Of a stretch of DNA of 57,236 nucleotides, positions 49,192 to 57,164 are shown one piece after another. The first letter of the stretch is position 1. Every line of letters begins with the position of its first letter. Below the pieces are notes generated by a model. The model was not told the DNA's origin and did no database searches. It worked only from the letters and a program-made list of their open reading frames with translations. The translations under genes were made by a program, and so were the position numbers. This DNA comes from CALLVY01 sp937899855 (lineage in GTDB: Bacteria > Bacteroidota > Bacteroidia > Chitinophagales > Saprospiraceae): contig JBCBQC010000037.1 of assembly GCA_039820405.1 (NCBI GenBank), positions 1 through 57,236 of the forward strand, in the 5' to 3' direction.

Positions 49192-51096
49192 TTACTTCTT
49201 CTTTTTCTTTGATTTAGACTGCTCCTTTTGCTGCATTTGCTTTTGCTGTTCCTTTAGTGCAGCCTCTAGCCTTTCCCCGAAGCCGCCCCCTTTCTTTTTG
49301 GGCTTCTTCCGGTAGGCCTCTAATTCTTCCTCGATCTTTTTCTTGTCGATTAGGTAATCTTTGGTAACGACGGTTTGGATAATGTTCAGCAAGTTACTAA
49401 AAAGTAAGTAACACGTTAGCCCCGCAGCGAAATTATTAAAAAAGAAAAGGAACATCAGTGGCATAAAGTACTGCATGTTCTTCATCATGGGGTTCATGGT
49501 CATGTCCATGTGCCGCGTGTTGTAGTAGGTGTAGGCTACCGTAGACAGGGCCCACAGGAGGGTAAACAGGCTGACGTGCTCCCCGTAAAAGGGGACGTTG
49601 AAGGGCAGGTTAAAAGCGATGTCGTAGCTGGAAAGGTCCGTCGCCCAGAGGAAGCTGGCCTGACGGAATTCGATGGAAGCGGGAAAAAATCGGTACAGAG
49701 CAAACCAAATGGGCATTTGCAGGAAGATGGGAAAGCAGCCTCCCAGAGGGCTTACGCCAAATTCGCGGTACAATTTCATCGTTTCTACCTGCACGGCCTG
49801 CTGATCATCGCCGTGCTTGTCTTTGAGCTTGGCGAGTCGGGGCTTGAGCGCCGACATTTTGGACTGGGAGTAGAGCATGCGGTAGGTCAGTGGGTACAGG
49901 ACGAGTTTGACCACCAGGGTGAGGATCAGGATGACGATTCCCATATTGCCGATAAACTGGGCCAGGAAATTAAACACGGGTCGAATGATCCAGCGGTTGA
50001 TGGTCCCGAAGATGCTGCGACCGTAGGGGATAATGTCCTCCAATTGATCGCCCGCAGCGGCGAGTCGGTAGTATTCGTTGGGGCCGACGTAAAACTTCAT
50101 ATTGAAACTTTCGTTGGCTTGGTGGCGCAGGGGCAAATTGAGCTCGCTGCGCATAAATTTGAGGTCCTCTTCTTCAATATCGATCAAACGGGTTTCCATT
50201 TTGCCCGAATTGAAGGCCTCCTCCGCTACCAGGGCGGTATTGAAAAACTGATTGGAATGCGCTACCCACTTGAGGGCTTGGCCCTCCGCGTCTTCGTCGC
50301 CATCACTGGTACAGGCACAGTAGCTGGGGGTCTCGTCGACGGCTTTGAAGTAAACGCTGGTGTAGTTGCGCTCGTAGGTCGTATTTTTTTCCAACTTATC
50401 GGCATAGGTCACCCAATTGAGTTGGAGGCGATCTTCCTGGCGGTTGAGCACGTCCTGGAGGCCCACCATCTTGATGTTGTAGTCGATTTGATAGCTACTA
50501 TCCGCCGTTAGGGTGTAGGTCTGTTCGAAGTATTTCCCGGGGCCAGCGGAGGCTCGGAAGCGAATGCTGTTGCCATCGAGCTTGGTTTGGTAGTAGAGGT
50601 CACTGGACGATACGAAGCCCTGGGCCAGATTGGCGACGGGAAACAGGTACTCAAAGCGGTTTTTCTCATCCTCCATCAGCTTGAGCTCCCCCTGGCTTTC
50701 GACCTTCTCTTCGTCGGTTAGGATCTTGAAGTAGTGTTTGAGTAGCACTTCCTTGATCTTCCCCCCTTTGTTGGAAAAAGTCACGCGAATCATCTCATTT
50801 TCCAGGACCTCTTCCTTTTCCGTTCCGGAGGCGCTGGCGGCAAAGGGGCCAAAGGTACCCTGCAGTTGGAGCTGTTGGAGGGAATCGCTCAGGGGGGGGA
50901 CTTCGGTAGAATCGGGAGCGGCCTCCGGGCTGGGGGCCAAATCCGCACTGGCGGCAAGTTGCTGTTCTACCTGTGCGAGCGAGTCTTGCTGACGCTGGGC
51001 TGCCTCCAAATCTTCCGCCGTCGGTTGCATCAATTGCCCATAGATCATAATCAACACAAAAATCAACACAAAACCGACAATGGTATTCTTATCCAT
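49192..51096 (-). CDS. yidC: Membrane protein insertase YidC
   Basis: YidC inserts and folds inner-membrane proteins, alone or with SecYEG. The 634-residue protein has an N-terminal anchor (IVGFVLIFVLIMIYGQLM), a large periplasmic beta-domain (about residues 80-350) and the C-terminal 60KD_IMP core with five helices. The core includes IILILTLVVKLVLYPLTYRM, the conserved basic cytoplasmic loop after MSALKPRLAKLKDKHG, YREFGVSPLGGCFPIFLQMP and FLFFFNNFAAGLTCYLLFSN. The C-terminal tail is strongly basic (KEQSKSKKKKK), as is common for ribosome contact in Bacteroidota. rnpA and rpmH, its classic partners, are not adjacent. A long leader is inferred from a -7 box at 51247-51254. Confidence 0.96.
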   Translation of the reverse strand: MDKNTIVGFVLIFVLIMIYGQLMQPTAEDLEAAQRQQDSLAQVEQQLAASADLAPSPEAAPDSTEVPPLSDSLQQLQLQGTFGPFAASASGTEKEEVLENEMIRVTFSNKGGKIKEVLLKHYFKILTDEEKVESQGELKLMEDEKNRFEYLFPVANLAQGFVSSSDLYYQTKLDGNSIRFRASAGPGKYFEQTYTLTADSSYQIDYNIKMVGLQDVLNRQEDRLQLNWVTYADKLEKNTTYERNYTSVYFKAVDETPSYCACTSDGDEDAEGQALKWVAHSNQFFNTALVAEEAFNSGKMETRLIDIEEEDLKFMRSELNLPLRHQANESFNMKFYVGPNEYYRLAAAGDQLEDIIPYGRSIFGTINRWIIRPVFNFLAQFIGNMGIVILILTLVVKLVLYPLTYRMLYSQSKMSALKPRLAKLKDKHGDDQQAVQVETMKLYREFGVSPLGGCFPIFLQMPIWFALYRFFPASIEFRQASFLWATDLSSYDIAFNLPFNVPFYGEHVSLFTLLWALSTVAYTYYNTRHMDMTMNPMMKNMQYFMPLMFLFFFNNFAAGLTCYLLFSNLLNIIQTVVTKDYLIDKKKIEEELEAYRKKPKKKGGGFGERLEAALKEQQKQMQQKEQSKSKKKKK

Positions 51097-51246
51097 TAGC
51101 TATTATTGGTATATTTAGTAAGTTATTTACCGACGCACCTTGTTGCACGAAATCTCGCACGAAATTTGAAGCGGCTGGGTCAGAAGGAGACGAAAAAACG
51201 TGGTACCTTGGTTCCACTCCTTTCGCCACCCATCAGAAATCCACCG

Positions 51247-51254
51247 CAAAGGTA
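51247..51254 (-). promoter_or_regulatory. Possible -7 box for yidC with a long leader
   Basis: The minus strand reads TACCTTTG (TAnnTTTG) with a TTG 23 bases upstream (51278-51280). The yidC ATG is 150 bases downstream, so a leader of about 140 bases is implied. The box lies just before the divergent DUF3293 gene. Confidence 0.4.
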
Positions 51255-51283
51255 CAATTTTGTTTACTCTAACTACACAACCC

Positions 51284-51724
51284 ATGGATGATTCTTCAGT
51301 GAATATAGACCAACGGCTCTTAAAAGCGTACATGAGCGCGCGCTACTACATCGTCAGCCCCTCCCTCAACATCGAAGTGGGCAAGGTTTCGCGGCCGCTC
51401 GACGTCTTTTTGATGGACAATAATGCCTACGAATGGGCATTCATTACCGCTTGGAATCCCCACTCCCGCATCCTGGACTCGGTAGAAAACGAAGCCCGGC
51501 ACCACGCCCTCATGCAGAACCTAATCGAGGCCCGCTATACCTTCTGCGAAGGCTTTGGCGAAAGCTTGGACGGCTCCTGGCCCGCCGAAAAGAGCCTTTT
51601 GGTCCTGGACATCCCCCGCATCGACGCCATGCGGCTGGGTCGCCGCTACGAGCAAAACGCCATTTTATTGGGTACCCTCAACCAGCCCGCCGAGCTGCTA
51701 TGGCTGGAAGGACTCAACAACTAG
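51284..51724 (+). CDS. DUF3293 domain protein
   Basis: This is a 146-residue cytoplasmic protein of the DUF3293 family. The characteristic blocks are EWAFITAWNPHSRILDSVEN, the middle CEGFGESLDGSWPAEKSLL and the end GRRYEQNAILLGT. No function is established for the family. I start at the ATG at 51284 (MDDSSVNIDQRLL), which matches the expected length; an in-frame ATG at 51200 would include non-coding-like sequence. It diverges from yidC across about 190 bases and converges on the FMN reductase gene. Confidence 0.85.
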   Translation: MDDSSVNIDQRLLKAYMSARYYIVSPSLNIEVGKVSRPLDVFLMDNNAYEWAFITAWNPHSRILDSVENEARHHALMQNLIEARYTFCEGFGESLDGSWPAEKSLLVLDIPRIDAMRLGRRYEQNAILLGTLNQPAELLWLEGLNN

Positions 51725-51771
51725 AGACCGCATCATGGCCAGCCCCCACCCCATTTTGTCACAACGCGATC

Positions 51772-52314
51772 CTAAAACGCCAAAAATTTCTGCAACTGGT
51801 CTCCAATGGCCTCTCGGGTAGCCTGATCCGTCAGCTGTCCGTTCTCATCCCGTAGTTTCCCAATCTGCGAAATGGGCAGCTTGAGCGGCAATACGGCGAT
51901 CCCCAGATAGTTCAAAATGCCCGTCAGGTGCTCCATCCCGCGCAGGTTACCCGCACGGCCCGAGGCCACCCCTACCAAAACCGCCTTCTTTCCCCGATAC
52001 GTCGGCCCGATTTCCCGAATCGAGCAAGCATCCAGAAAAAATTTCAGAATCCCGGGAAAGCTGCCGTTGTACTCCGGCGATACGAAAACAAAGCGCTGCG
52101 CCGGAATCATCACCAAATCCTGTAAGTCCATCAGTTGCCGCGACTGGCCTTCCGCTGTGTACATCGCGGGGTTAAACATGTCCTTAGGCAGCTCGGTCAG
52201 CGACAGCAAATTCACGGGCTCTTCCACCAGCTGGCTCAATTGTTCTTGGTAGTACTTGGCCACCGCAAAGGTGGCACTGTTGGGGCGATTGGTCCCCGCA
52301 ATAATTGTAATCAT
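51772..52314 (-). CDS. NAD(P)H-dependent FMN reductase family protein
   Basis: This is a 180-residue flavodoxin-like protein of the NADPH-dependent FMN reductase family, which transfers electrons to flavin or quinones. The phosphate-binding loop GTNRPNSATFAVAKYY opens the protein, and the family block FVSPEYNGSFPGILKFFLDA contacts the flavin. GVASGRAGNLRGMEHLTGIL follows. I use the ATG at 52314; two earlier in-frame ATGs are less fitting. A TTG-N18-TATCTTTG promoter lies 24 bases upstream. The physiological acceptor cannot be read from sequence. Confidence 0.9.
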   Translation of the reverse strand: MITIIAGTNRPNSATFAVAKYYQEQLSQLVEEPVNLLSLTELPKDMFNPAMYTAEGQSRQLMDLQDLVMIPAQRFVFVSPEYNGSFPGILKFFLDACSIREIGPTYRGKKAVLVGVASGRAGNLRGMEHLTGILNYLGIAVLPLKLPISQIGKLRDENGQLTDQATREAIGDQLQKFLAF

Positions 52315-52337
52315 GTGTATTGTTCCAATTTTTGCGG

Positions 52338-52366
52338 CAAAGATAGCCAAATGAAATTAAAACCAA
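52338..52366 (-). promoter_or_regulatory. Promoter (-33/-7) for the FMN reductase
   Basis: On the minus strand TTG (52364-52366), an 18-base spacer and TATCTTTG (52338-52345, TAnnTTTG) precede the ATG at 52314 by 23 bases. Confidence 0.55.
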
Positions 52367-52451
52367 CCCAATTGGAATACATGAGGGGAAATCAGGTGGT
52401 TTTTTGTATCTTCCGCCACCAAACCATCCATTCACCAACCGGAAAACTACC

Positions 52452-53138
52452 ATGAAAATCACCTACTACGGGCAGTCCTGCTTCGGTGTACAAATCGACG
52501 AAACCCACTTGCTTTTCGATCCCTTTATCAGTGGGAATCCCCTGGCGGCCAAGGTCGACCTCGAAGGAATTCCGGCGGATTACATCTTATTGTCCCACGG
52601 CCATCAGGACCACGTTCTGGACGCCGAAGCCATCGGCAAGCGTACCGGGGCCAAGCTCGTCGGGGCCTATGAGGTGGCGGTGTGGTTCCAGGGCAAGGGC
52701 TTTGAGGCCCACCCCATGAATCACGGGGGTTGCTGGAACTTTGAGTTTGGTAAAATTCGGATGGTCAATGCCGTACACTCCAGTGTGCTGCCCGACGGTA
52801 CCTACGGAGGCAATCCGGCGGGTTACGTGATCGAGAGCCCCGCAGGGACCTTCTATTTTGCGGGGGATACGGCCCTCACCCTGGATATGAAACTCATTCC
52901 GATGCTCTGCCCCAAGCTCGACTTTGCCATTCTCCCCATCGGCGACAACTTTACCATGGGCTACCGCGATGCCGTCATCGCCAGCGATTTTGTGGAATGC
53001 GACCGGATCATCGGTTGTCACTTCGACACCTTTGGATTTATCGAAATAGATCACGATGAGGCACGAAAAGTTTTCGCGGATAAAGGAAAAGAGTTAATTT
53101 TGCTGGAAATTGGTGAATCTAAAGACCTATCGGCTTAG
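52452..53138 (+). CDS. Metal-dependent hydrolase, UPF0173-type metallo-beta-lactamase fold
   Basis: This is a 228-residue cytoplasmic protein. The metal-binding motif is H49-G-H51-Q-D53-H54 in YILLSHGHQDHVLDAEAI, with further ligands in HPMNHGGCW, FYFAGDTALT and HFDTFGFIEID. The opening MKITYYGQSCFGVQI and the length are those of the UPF0173/YtkL group, close to UlaG-like hydrolases; the natural substrate is not known. The ATG at 52452 gives the family start; one at 52404 would add 16 residues from the promoter region. parA follows 41 bases downstream. Confidence 0.9.
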   Translation: MKITYYGQSCFGVQIDETHLLFDPFISGNPLAAKVDLEGIPADYILLSHGHQDHVLDAEAIGKRTGAKLVGAYEVAVWFQGKGFEAHPMNHGGCWNFEFGKIRMVNAVHSSVLPDGTYGGNPAGYVIESPAGTFYFAGDTALTLDMKLIPMLCPKLDFAILPIGDNFTMGYRDAVIASDFVECDRIIGCHFDTFGFIEIDHDEARKVFADKGKELILLEIGESKDLSA

Positions 53139-53179
53139 TCGCTTCGAAAACGGGTCAAGACCGTAAAAAATAGTAGAAC

Positions 53180-53989
53180 ATGGGAAAAGTAGTGGCCATT
53201 GCCAATCAAAAAGGAGGGGTAGGAAAAACAACCACCGCCATCAACCTGGCCGCCTGTCTGGCGATCCTGGAGAAAAAAGTGCTGCTCATCGATGCCGATC
53301 CGCAGGGCAACTCCACTTCGGGAGTAGGGGTTTTTAATGGCGACATCAAAGTGAGCATCTACGATTGTATGGTCAACGACGCTGATCCCAAATCGGCCAT
53401 CATCAGCACCGATACGCCCAACCTCGACATTCTGCCCTCCCACATCGATCTGGTGGGCGCCGACGTAGAGCTGGTCAACCGCTGGCGCCGCGAATACGTC
53501 ATCAAAGACATCATCGACAAAATCCGCGACAATTACGACTACGTCTTTATCGACTGTCTGCCCTCGTTAGGGGTCGTGACCGTCAATGCCCTGACCGCCG
53601 CCGATTCGGTACTCGTACCGGTGCAATGCGAATTCTTCGCTCTCGAAGGACTCGGCAAGCTCATGACGACCATCAACCTGGTGCGCAAACAGCTCAACCC
53701 GGATTTGGAGATCGAAGGTATCCTACTGTCGATGTACGACCAAAGACTCCGTCTGGCCAACGAGGTGGTCAAACAGGTCCGCGAATACTTCAAGGAGATG
53801 GTTTTTGACACCATCATTCACCGCAATTCCAAGCTCGGAGAGGCCCCCAATATGCACACGCCGGTCGTGCTCTACGATGCGGCGAGCAAGGGGACGATCA
53901 ATTTTCTCAATTTGGCCCGCGAATTTTTGGAAAAAAATAAAGATTACCGTCCACAGGCCTCCGCCAAATCCAGCACGCCAAACGGTTAA
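53180..53989 (+). CDS. parA: Chromosome partition ATPase ParA (Soj)
   Basis: This is a 269-residue Walker-type ATPase that, with ParB, positions the chromosome origin region. The deviant Walker A KGGVGKTT (residues 10-17, with its signature lysine) opens the protein; the A' and B motifs are LLIDADPQGNST and YVFIDCLPSLG. The block LVPVQCEFFALEGLGKLM is typical of chromosomal ParA. Length is standard. parB follows 27 bases downstream, and DUF5683 after that, a common Bacteroidota order. Confidence 0.95.
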   Translation: MGKVVAIANQKGGVGKTTTAINLAACLAILEKKVLLIDADPQGNSTSGVGVFNGDIKVSIYDCMVNDADPKSAIISTDTPNLDILPSHIDLVGADVELVNRWRREYVIKDIIDKIRDNYDYVFIDCLPSLGVVTVNALTAADSVLVPVQCEFFALEGLGKLMTTINLVRKQLNPDLEIEGILLSMYDQRLRLANEVVKQVREYFKEMVFDTIIHRNSKLGEAPNMHTPVVLYDAASKGTINFLNLAREFLEKNKDYRPQASAKSSTPNG

Positions 53990-54016
53990 GCGAGGGGGAA
54001 CGATCAAACACAGCGC

Positions 54017-54922
54017 ATGGCAAAGAAAGTTAAAACCAAACAATTGGGTAAGGGCATTCACGCCCTATTATCGGGGATGGACCTCCAAAGTGATCCCCAG
54101 AAAAAGGAAGAAGTGGTCAAGGAATTGGCCAATACGGTGGCGGAGATTCCCATCGAAGCAATCGAAACCAACCCCTACCAACCCCGGGTGGAGTTTGAAC
54201 CGCAAGCCCTGGAGGAGTTGTCCGCATCAATCCAGGTCCACGGCCTGATTCAGCCCATCACGGTACGCCAGATGGCACCCGGTCGCTACCAGCTAATTTC
54301 GGGAGAACGCCGCCTACGCGCTTCCAAAATGGCCGATCTGAGTGAGGTCCCGGCCTACGTCCGCTTGGCCAATGATCAGGAGATGTTGGAAATGGCCCTG
54401 GTGGAAAACATCCAACGCCAGGAACTGAATGCCCTGGAGATTGCCCAAACCTACCAACGCTTACTCGACGAGTGCAAGCTCACCCACGAAGGCCTGGCCA
54501 AACGGGTGGGCAAAGGTCGCTCGCTGATCACCAACTACCTCCGGCTGCTCAAGATGGCCCCGGAAATCACCCGCTCCCTCCGGGACAAGGAAATCACCAA
54601 GGGGCACGCCATGGCCCTGGCCAAAGTCAACGGCGATGTGGCCGTCCAGTTGTCCATCTTGCGGCAGGTCAAAAACCTGAAGCTATCCGTTCGGGCTACC
54701 GAGGCCCTGGTGACACGGCACCTGGAAGGCGATACCAACAAGGCCGGAAAAACTGCCAAACCGCGATTGACGGATGATTACCAGCGGGTACAGGACAGCC
54801 TGTGCAGTGACCTCGGCGCCAAGGTGGAGTTGAAGCTGAAAAAGGAGGGGCGCGGACAGATCGTCATTAATTTTGGTTCGACGGATGACCTCAATCGCAT
54901 CCTGGAGCTTTTGGAGCAATAA
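54017..54922 (+). CDS. parB: Chromosome partition protein ParB
   Basis: This is a 301-residue ParB/Spo0J-family DNA-binding CTPase. The N-terminal half has IETNPYQPRVEFEPQALEEL and the CTP-binding ISGERRLRASKMA, followed by LVENIQRQELNALEIAQTYQ. A helix-turn-helix part (GLAKRVGKGRSLITNYLRLL) and a C-terminal dimerisation region complete it. It should bind parS near the replication origin. I did not find a TGTTTCACGTGAAACA-like parS in the window. Its ATG at 54017 lies 27 bases after parA. Confidence 0.95.
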   Translation: MAKKVKTKQLGKGIHALLSGMDLQSDPQKKEEVVKELANTVAEIPIEAIETNPYQPRVEFEPQALEELSASIQVHGLIQPITVRQMAPGRYQLISGERRLRASKMADLSEVPAYVRLANDQEMLEMALVENIQRQELNALEIAQTYQRLLDECKLTHEGLAKRVGKGRSLITNYLRLLKMAPEITRSLRDKEITKGHAMALAKVNGDVAVQLSILRQVKNLKLSVRATEALVTRHLEGDTNKAGKTAKPRLTDDYQRVQDSLCSDLGAKVELKLKKEGRGQIVINFGSTDDLNRILELLEQ

Positions 54923-54973
54923 GGCTCCGACCAACCGAGGACACCAAGTCCCCCCTCTTTGCGTTAAAGAATT

Positions 54974-55612
54974 ATGAGACTCATTTTTTGGCTTATCCCC
55001 ATGTTTTGCGCATTCGGCGCACTGGCGCAGGTCCCCGACAGCCTATCCGAAGCGTCCTTTCTCCTGGATACGACGGTCCAGCGGTCCGGCCCCTTACTAC
55101 GGCCCCAGCCAACACCGCGCAAGGGACTGCTCGGTTTTTTGAGCAAAGACTACCCCAAACCCCTCCGCGCAGCACTTTTTTCCCTCGTCCTCCCCGGATC
55201 GGGGCAAGTTTACAATAAAAAATTCTGGAAGGTACCCATCGTGGTAACGGCCGTAGGAACGAGTATCTACTTTATCGGAAGCAATACCCGCAGCTACCGT
55301 ACTTGGCGAGATGCGTATCGCTTTCGGGTGGATGGGGATGCCACCACGATTGATCCCTTCGTCGACGACTACCCCTCCGCCGATCGCCTACAGACCATTC
55401 GGGACGCCTTTCGCAAACGCATGGAACAGTCCTACATCGCCCTGGTGGTGGTACTGGTACTCAATGCAGCCGATGCGTTTGTGGATGCCCATTTGATGCG
55501 ATTTGATGTCAATGATGATTTGAGCCTGGAGCTCGGGCCAGACATTCGCCCGGTGGGACAGACGGGCCTTGCGGCGGGGCTGGGCCTCCGACTCCAACTA
55601 CGGCAGCCCTGA
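54974..55612 (+). CDS. DUF5683 membrane protein
   Basis: This is a 212-residue exported/membrane protein. A signal peptide (MRLIFWLIPMFCAFGALAQ) is followed by a disordered part and then the DUF5683 core, RAALFSLVLPGSGQVYNKKF, with a membrane segment (WKVPIVVTAVGTSIYFIG) and a second near residue 158 (YIALVVVLVLNAADAFVDAH). The function is unknown, but it is regularly found just after parB in Bacteroidota, which suggests a link to partition or the envelope. It starts 51 bases after parB, probably in the same operon. Confidence 0.85.
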   Translation: MRLIFWLIPMFCAFGALAQVPDSLSEASFLLDTTVQRSGPLLRPQPTPRKGLLGFLSKDYPKPLRAALFSLVLPGSGQVYNKKFWKVPIVVTAVGTSIYFIGSNTRSYRTWRDAYRFRVDGDATTIDPFVDDYPSADRLQTIRDAFRKRMEQSYIALVVVLVLNAADAFVDAHLMRFDVNDDLSLELGPDIRPVGQTGLAAGLGLRLQLRQP

Positions 55613-55688
55613 CCCGGGCCGATTGAACAAAAGGGCCTTTGGTTTGATTAAAAGTGATATACCAATCAAACTAAATTGCGCTCGTATC

Positions 55689-56645
55689 ATGCTTACACCC
55701 ATCTTTTCCCGCTCGCTCACCCTCTTACTGCCCCTCTTCGTTTTGGCCTGTCAATCTACCAACTCCAATGAAGAGACCACCACGACATTTTCCACCGAAG
55801 GCCAAGCTACCTTTGTGGGCAACAAACAGTTTGATGAATACTGGTACCGAGGCGAAGCCGAGCTCAACTCCTACCGCTTAGAACAGGCGCGCTACGGAGA
55901 AATTCACGAAGGCGAGGCCGTCTTGGTTTTCGTCACCGAGCCCTTTTCCCGTACCAAGCAAGTCAAATTGGACGACCCCGGACTGACCCCCCAGGACCGG
56001 GTATCGGTCATGAAGCTCAACCTGACGAAAAAGTTTTACACGGGCGTCTACCCCTACTCCATCATGCAGTCGACGTTTACCCCCATCGATTGGGAGACTT
56101 TCCCCAACAGCCTCAAGGTGAGTACCAGCACCCAAGAATGGTGTGGCCACACCTTTACCCAGCTCAACCTCAACGATCAGGGATATCGCGTACAGGGCTA
56201 TTCCTACTTCGAGTCGGAGGGAGACCGCGAGCAACAATTGGGGCAGGCCCTGCTGGAGGACGAAATTTGGTCCAAAATCCGGATCGACCCCAAAAGTTTG
56301 CCCACGGGCAAGATCGACGTCATCCCCGGTACGGTACATAGCCGCCTACGCCACCGCGACTTTAGGGTGGTTCCCGCCACCGCCAGCCTCCAAGCGGCCA
56401 CTACTCCCCAGCAAATGGTGTACGAACTGGACTTTGGAAATAGCGGCCGTCAGCTCAAAATCTTTTTTGACAAAGCCTTTCCCCACCAAATCCAGGCCTG
56501 GGAAGAACGCGCCAACAGTGGTTTTGGCTCCGGCGCCCGCCCCCTGGTGACCAAGGCCACCCTCAAAAAAAGCATCCAGTTGGACTACTGGAACCGCAAC
56601 CGGACGACGGATGCCAAGTACCGCGAACAGTTGGACCTCCAATAA
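55689..56645 (+). CDS. Conserved Bacteroidota lipoprotein of unknown function
   Basis: This is a 318-residue exported lipoprotein. The lipobox VLAC puts the lipidated cysteine at residue 20. The mature part contains EYWYRGEAELNSYRLEQARY, then FVTEPFSRTKQVKLDD, KKFYTGVYPYSIMQSTFTPI and STQEWCGHTFTQLNLND. I recall similar proteins across Bacteroidota, sometimes carried under the database name septum formation inhibitor Maf, but no nucleotide-pyrophosphatase Maf motif is present, so I do not use that name. The ATG at 55689 precedes the signal; a longer frame to 55569 overlaps the previous gene. The next gene begins 3 bases after its stop. Confidence 0.75.
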   Translation: MLTPIFSRSLTLLLPLFVLACQSTNSNEETTTTFSTEGQATFVGNKQFDEYWYRGEAELNSYRLEQARYGEIHEGEAVLVFVTEPFSRTKQVKLDDPGLTPQDRVSVMKLNLTKKFYTGVYPYSIMQSTFTPIDWETFPNSLKVSTSTQEWCGHTFTQLNLNDQGYRVQGYSYFESEGDREQQLGQALLEDEIWSKIRIDPKSLPTGKIDVIPGTVHSRLRHRDFRVVPATASLQAATTPQQMVYELDFGNSGRQLKIFFDKAFPHQIQAWEERANSGFGSGARPLVTKATLKKSIQLDYWNRNRTTDAKYREQLDLQ

Positions 56646-56648
56646 ACG

Positions 56649-57164
56649 GTGGATGAGGGAAAGGTTGAAAAGGTGCTTCGGCAAGTCGTCCAGGCCCTGC
56701 GAACGGAGTCGTTTGGGGACTTTCAAACCGTGCTCTTTACGGCACAAGACTACCTGAATTTGGCCCGCCAAATCAACGGTAACCTGCGAGTAGACGAATC
56801 CGAAGCCAAGCTGGTTTTCCAGGCGCTCGATCAGAAAATCGCCACCACCTTTCGGGGACTTCTCCAAAAAGGAACGGACCGGGGATTGACCTGGAAACGG
56901 GTGGAATACGCGGGCTACGTCTCCCGAAGCGAGGAGTTGGTCTTCGGCAAGGAGATCAAGGAGGTGGGCTTTGTGGTCGATTGTCACCTCCGAATGCGTT
57001 GGGAGGATCAGAAATTTACCCTCATTGGACTACAGCTGTGGCTTTGGGGTGAAGAGTACCGGATAAAAGGCGATGAGATCCGGGGATTGTTTGCCATCGA
57101 TCTGGATGTTTTTGTCCCTTCGGATGATTTTGATGGGGAAGAAATGGAGGAGAATGGCTATTGA
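56649..57164 (+). CDS. Unrecognised small soluble protein
   Basis: This is a 171-residue protein I cannot assign. It starts at GTG 56649, since no in-frame ATG is present near the beginning and the frame closes just upstream of the previous gene's stop. It has no signal peptide or membrane segment. It is rich in Gln, Leu, Arg and aromatic residues, and its second half is strand-like (VGFVVDCHLRMRWEDQKFTL, LIGLQLWLWGEEYRIKGD). The C-terminus is acidic (DDFDGEEMEE). It lies 3 bases after the lipoprotein stop, so the two are probably co-translated, and it ends 72 bases before the window edge. Function unknown. Confidence 0.55.
   Translation: MDEGKVEKVLRQVVQALRTESFGDFQTVLFTAQDYLNLARQINGNLRVDESEAKLVFQALDQKIATTFRGLLQKGTDRGLTWKRVEYAGYVSRSEELVFGKEIKEVGFVVDCHLRMRWEDQKFTLIGLQLWLWGEEYRIKGDEIRGLFAIDLDVFVPSDDFDGEEMEENGY

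Noticed and set aside
53139..54016. A parS site close to parA/parB
   Set aside because: I looked for a TGTTTCACGTGAAACA-like palindrome across the region and saw none.
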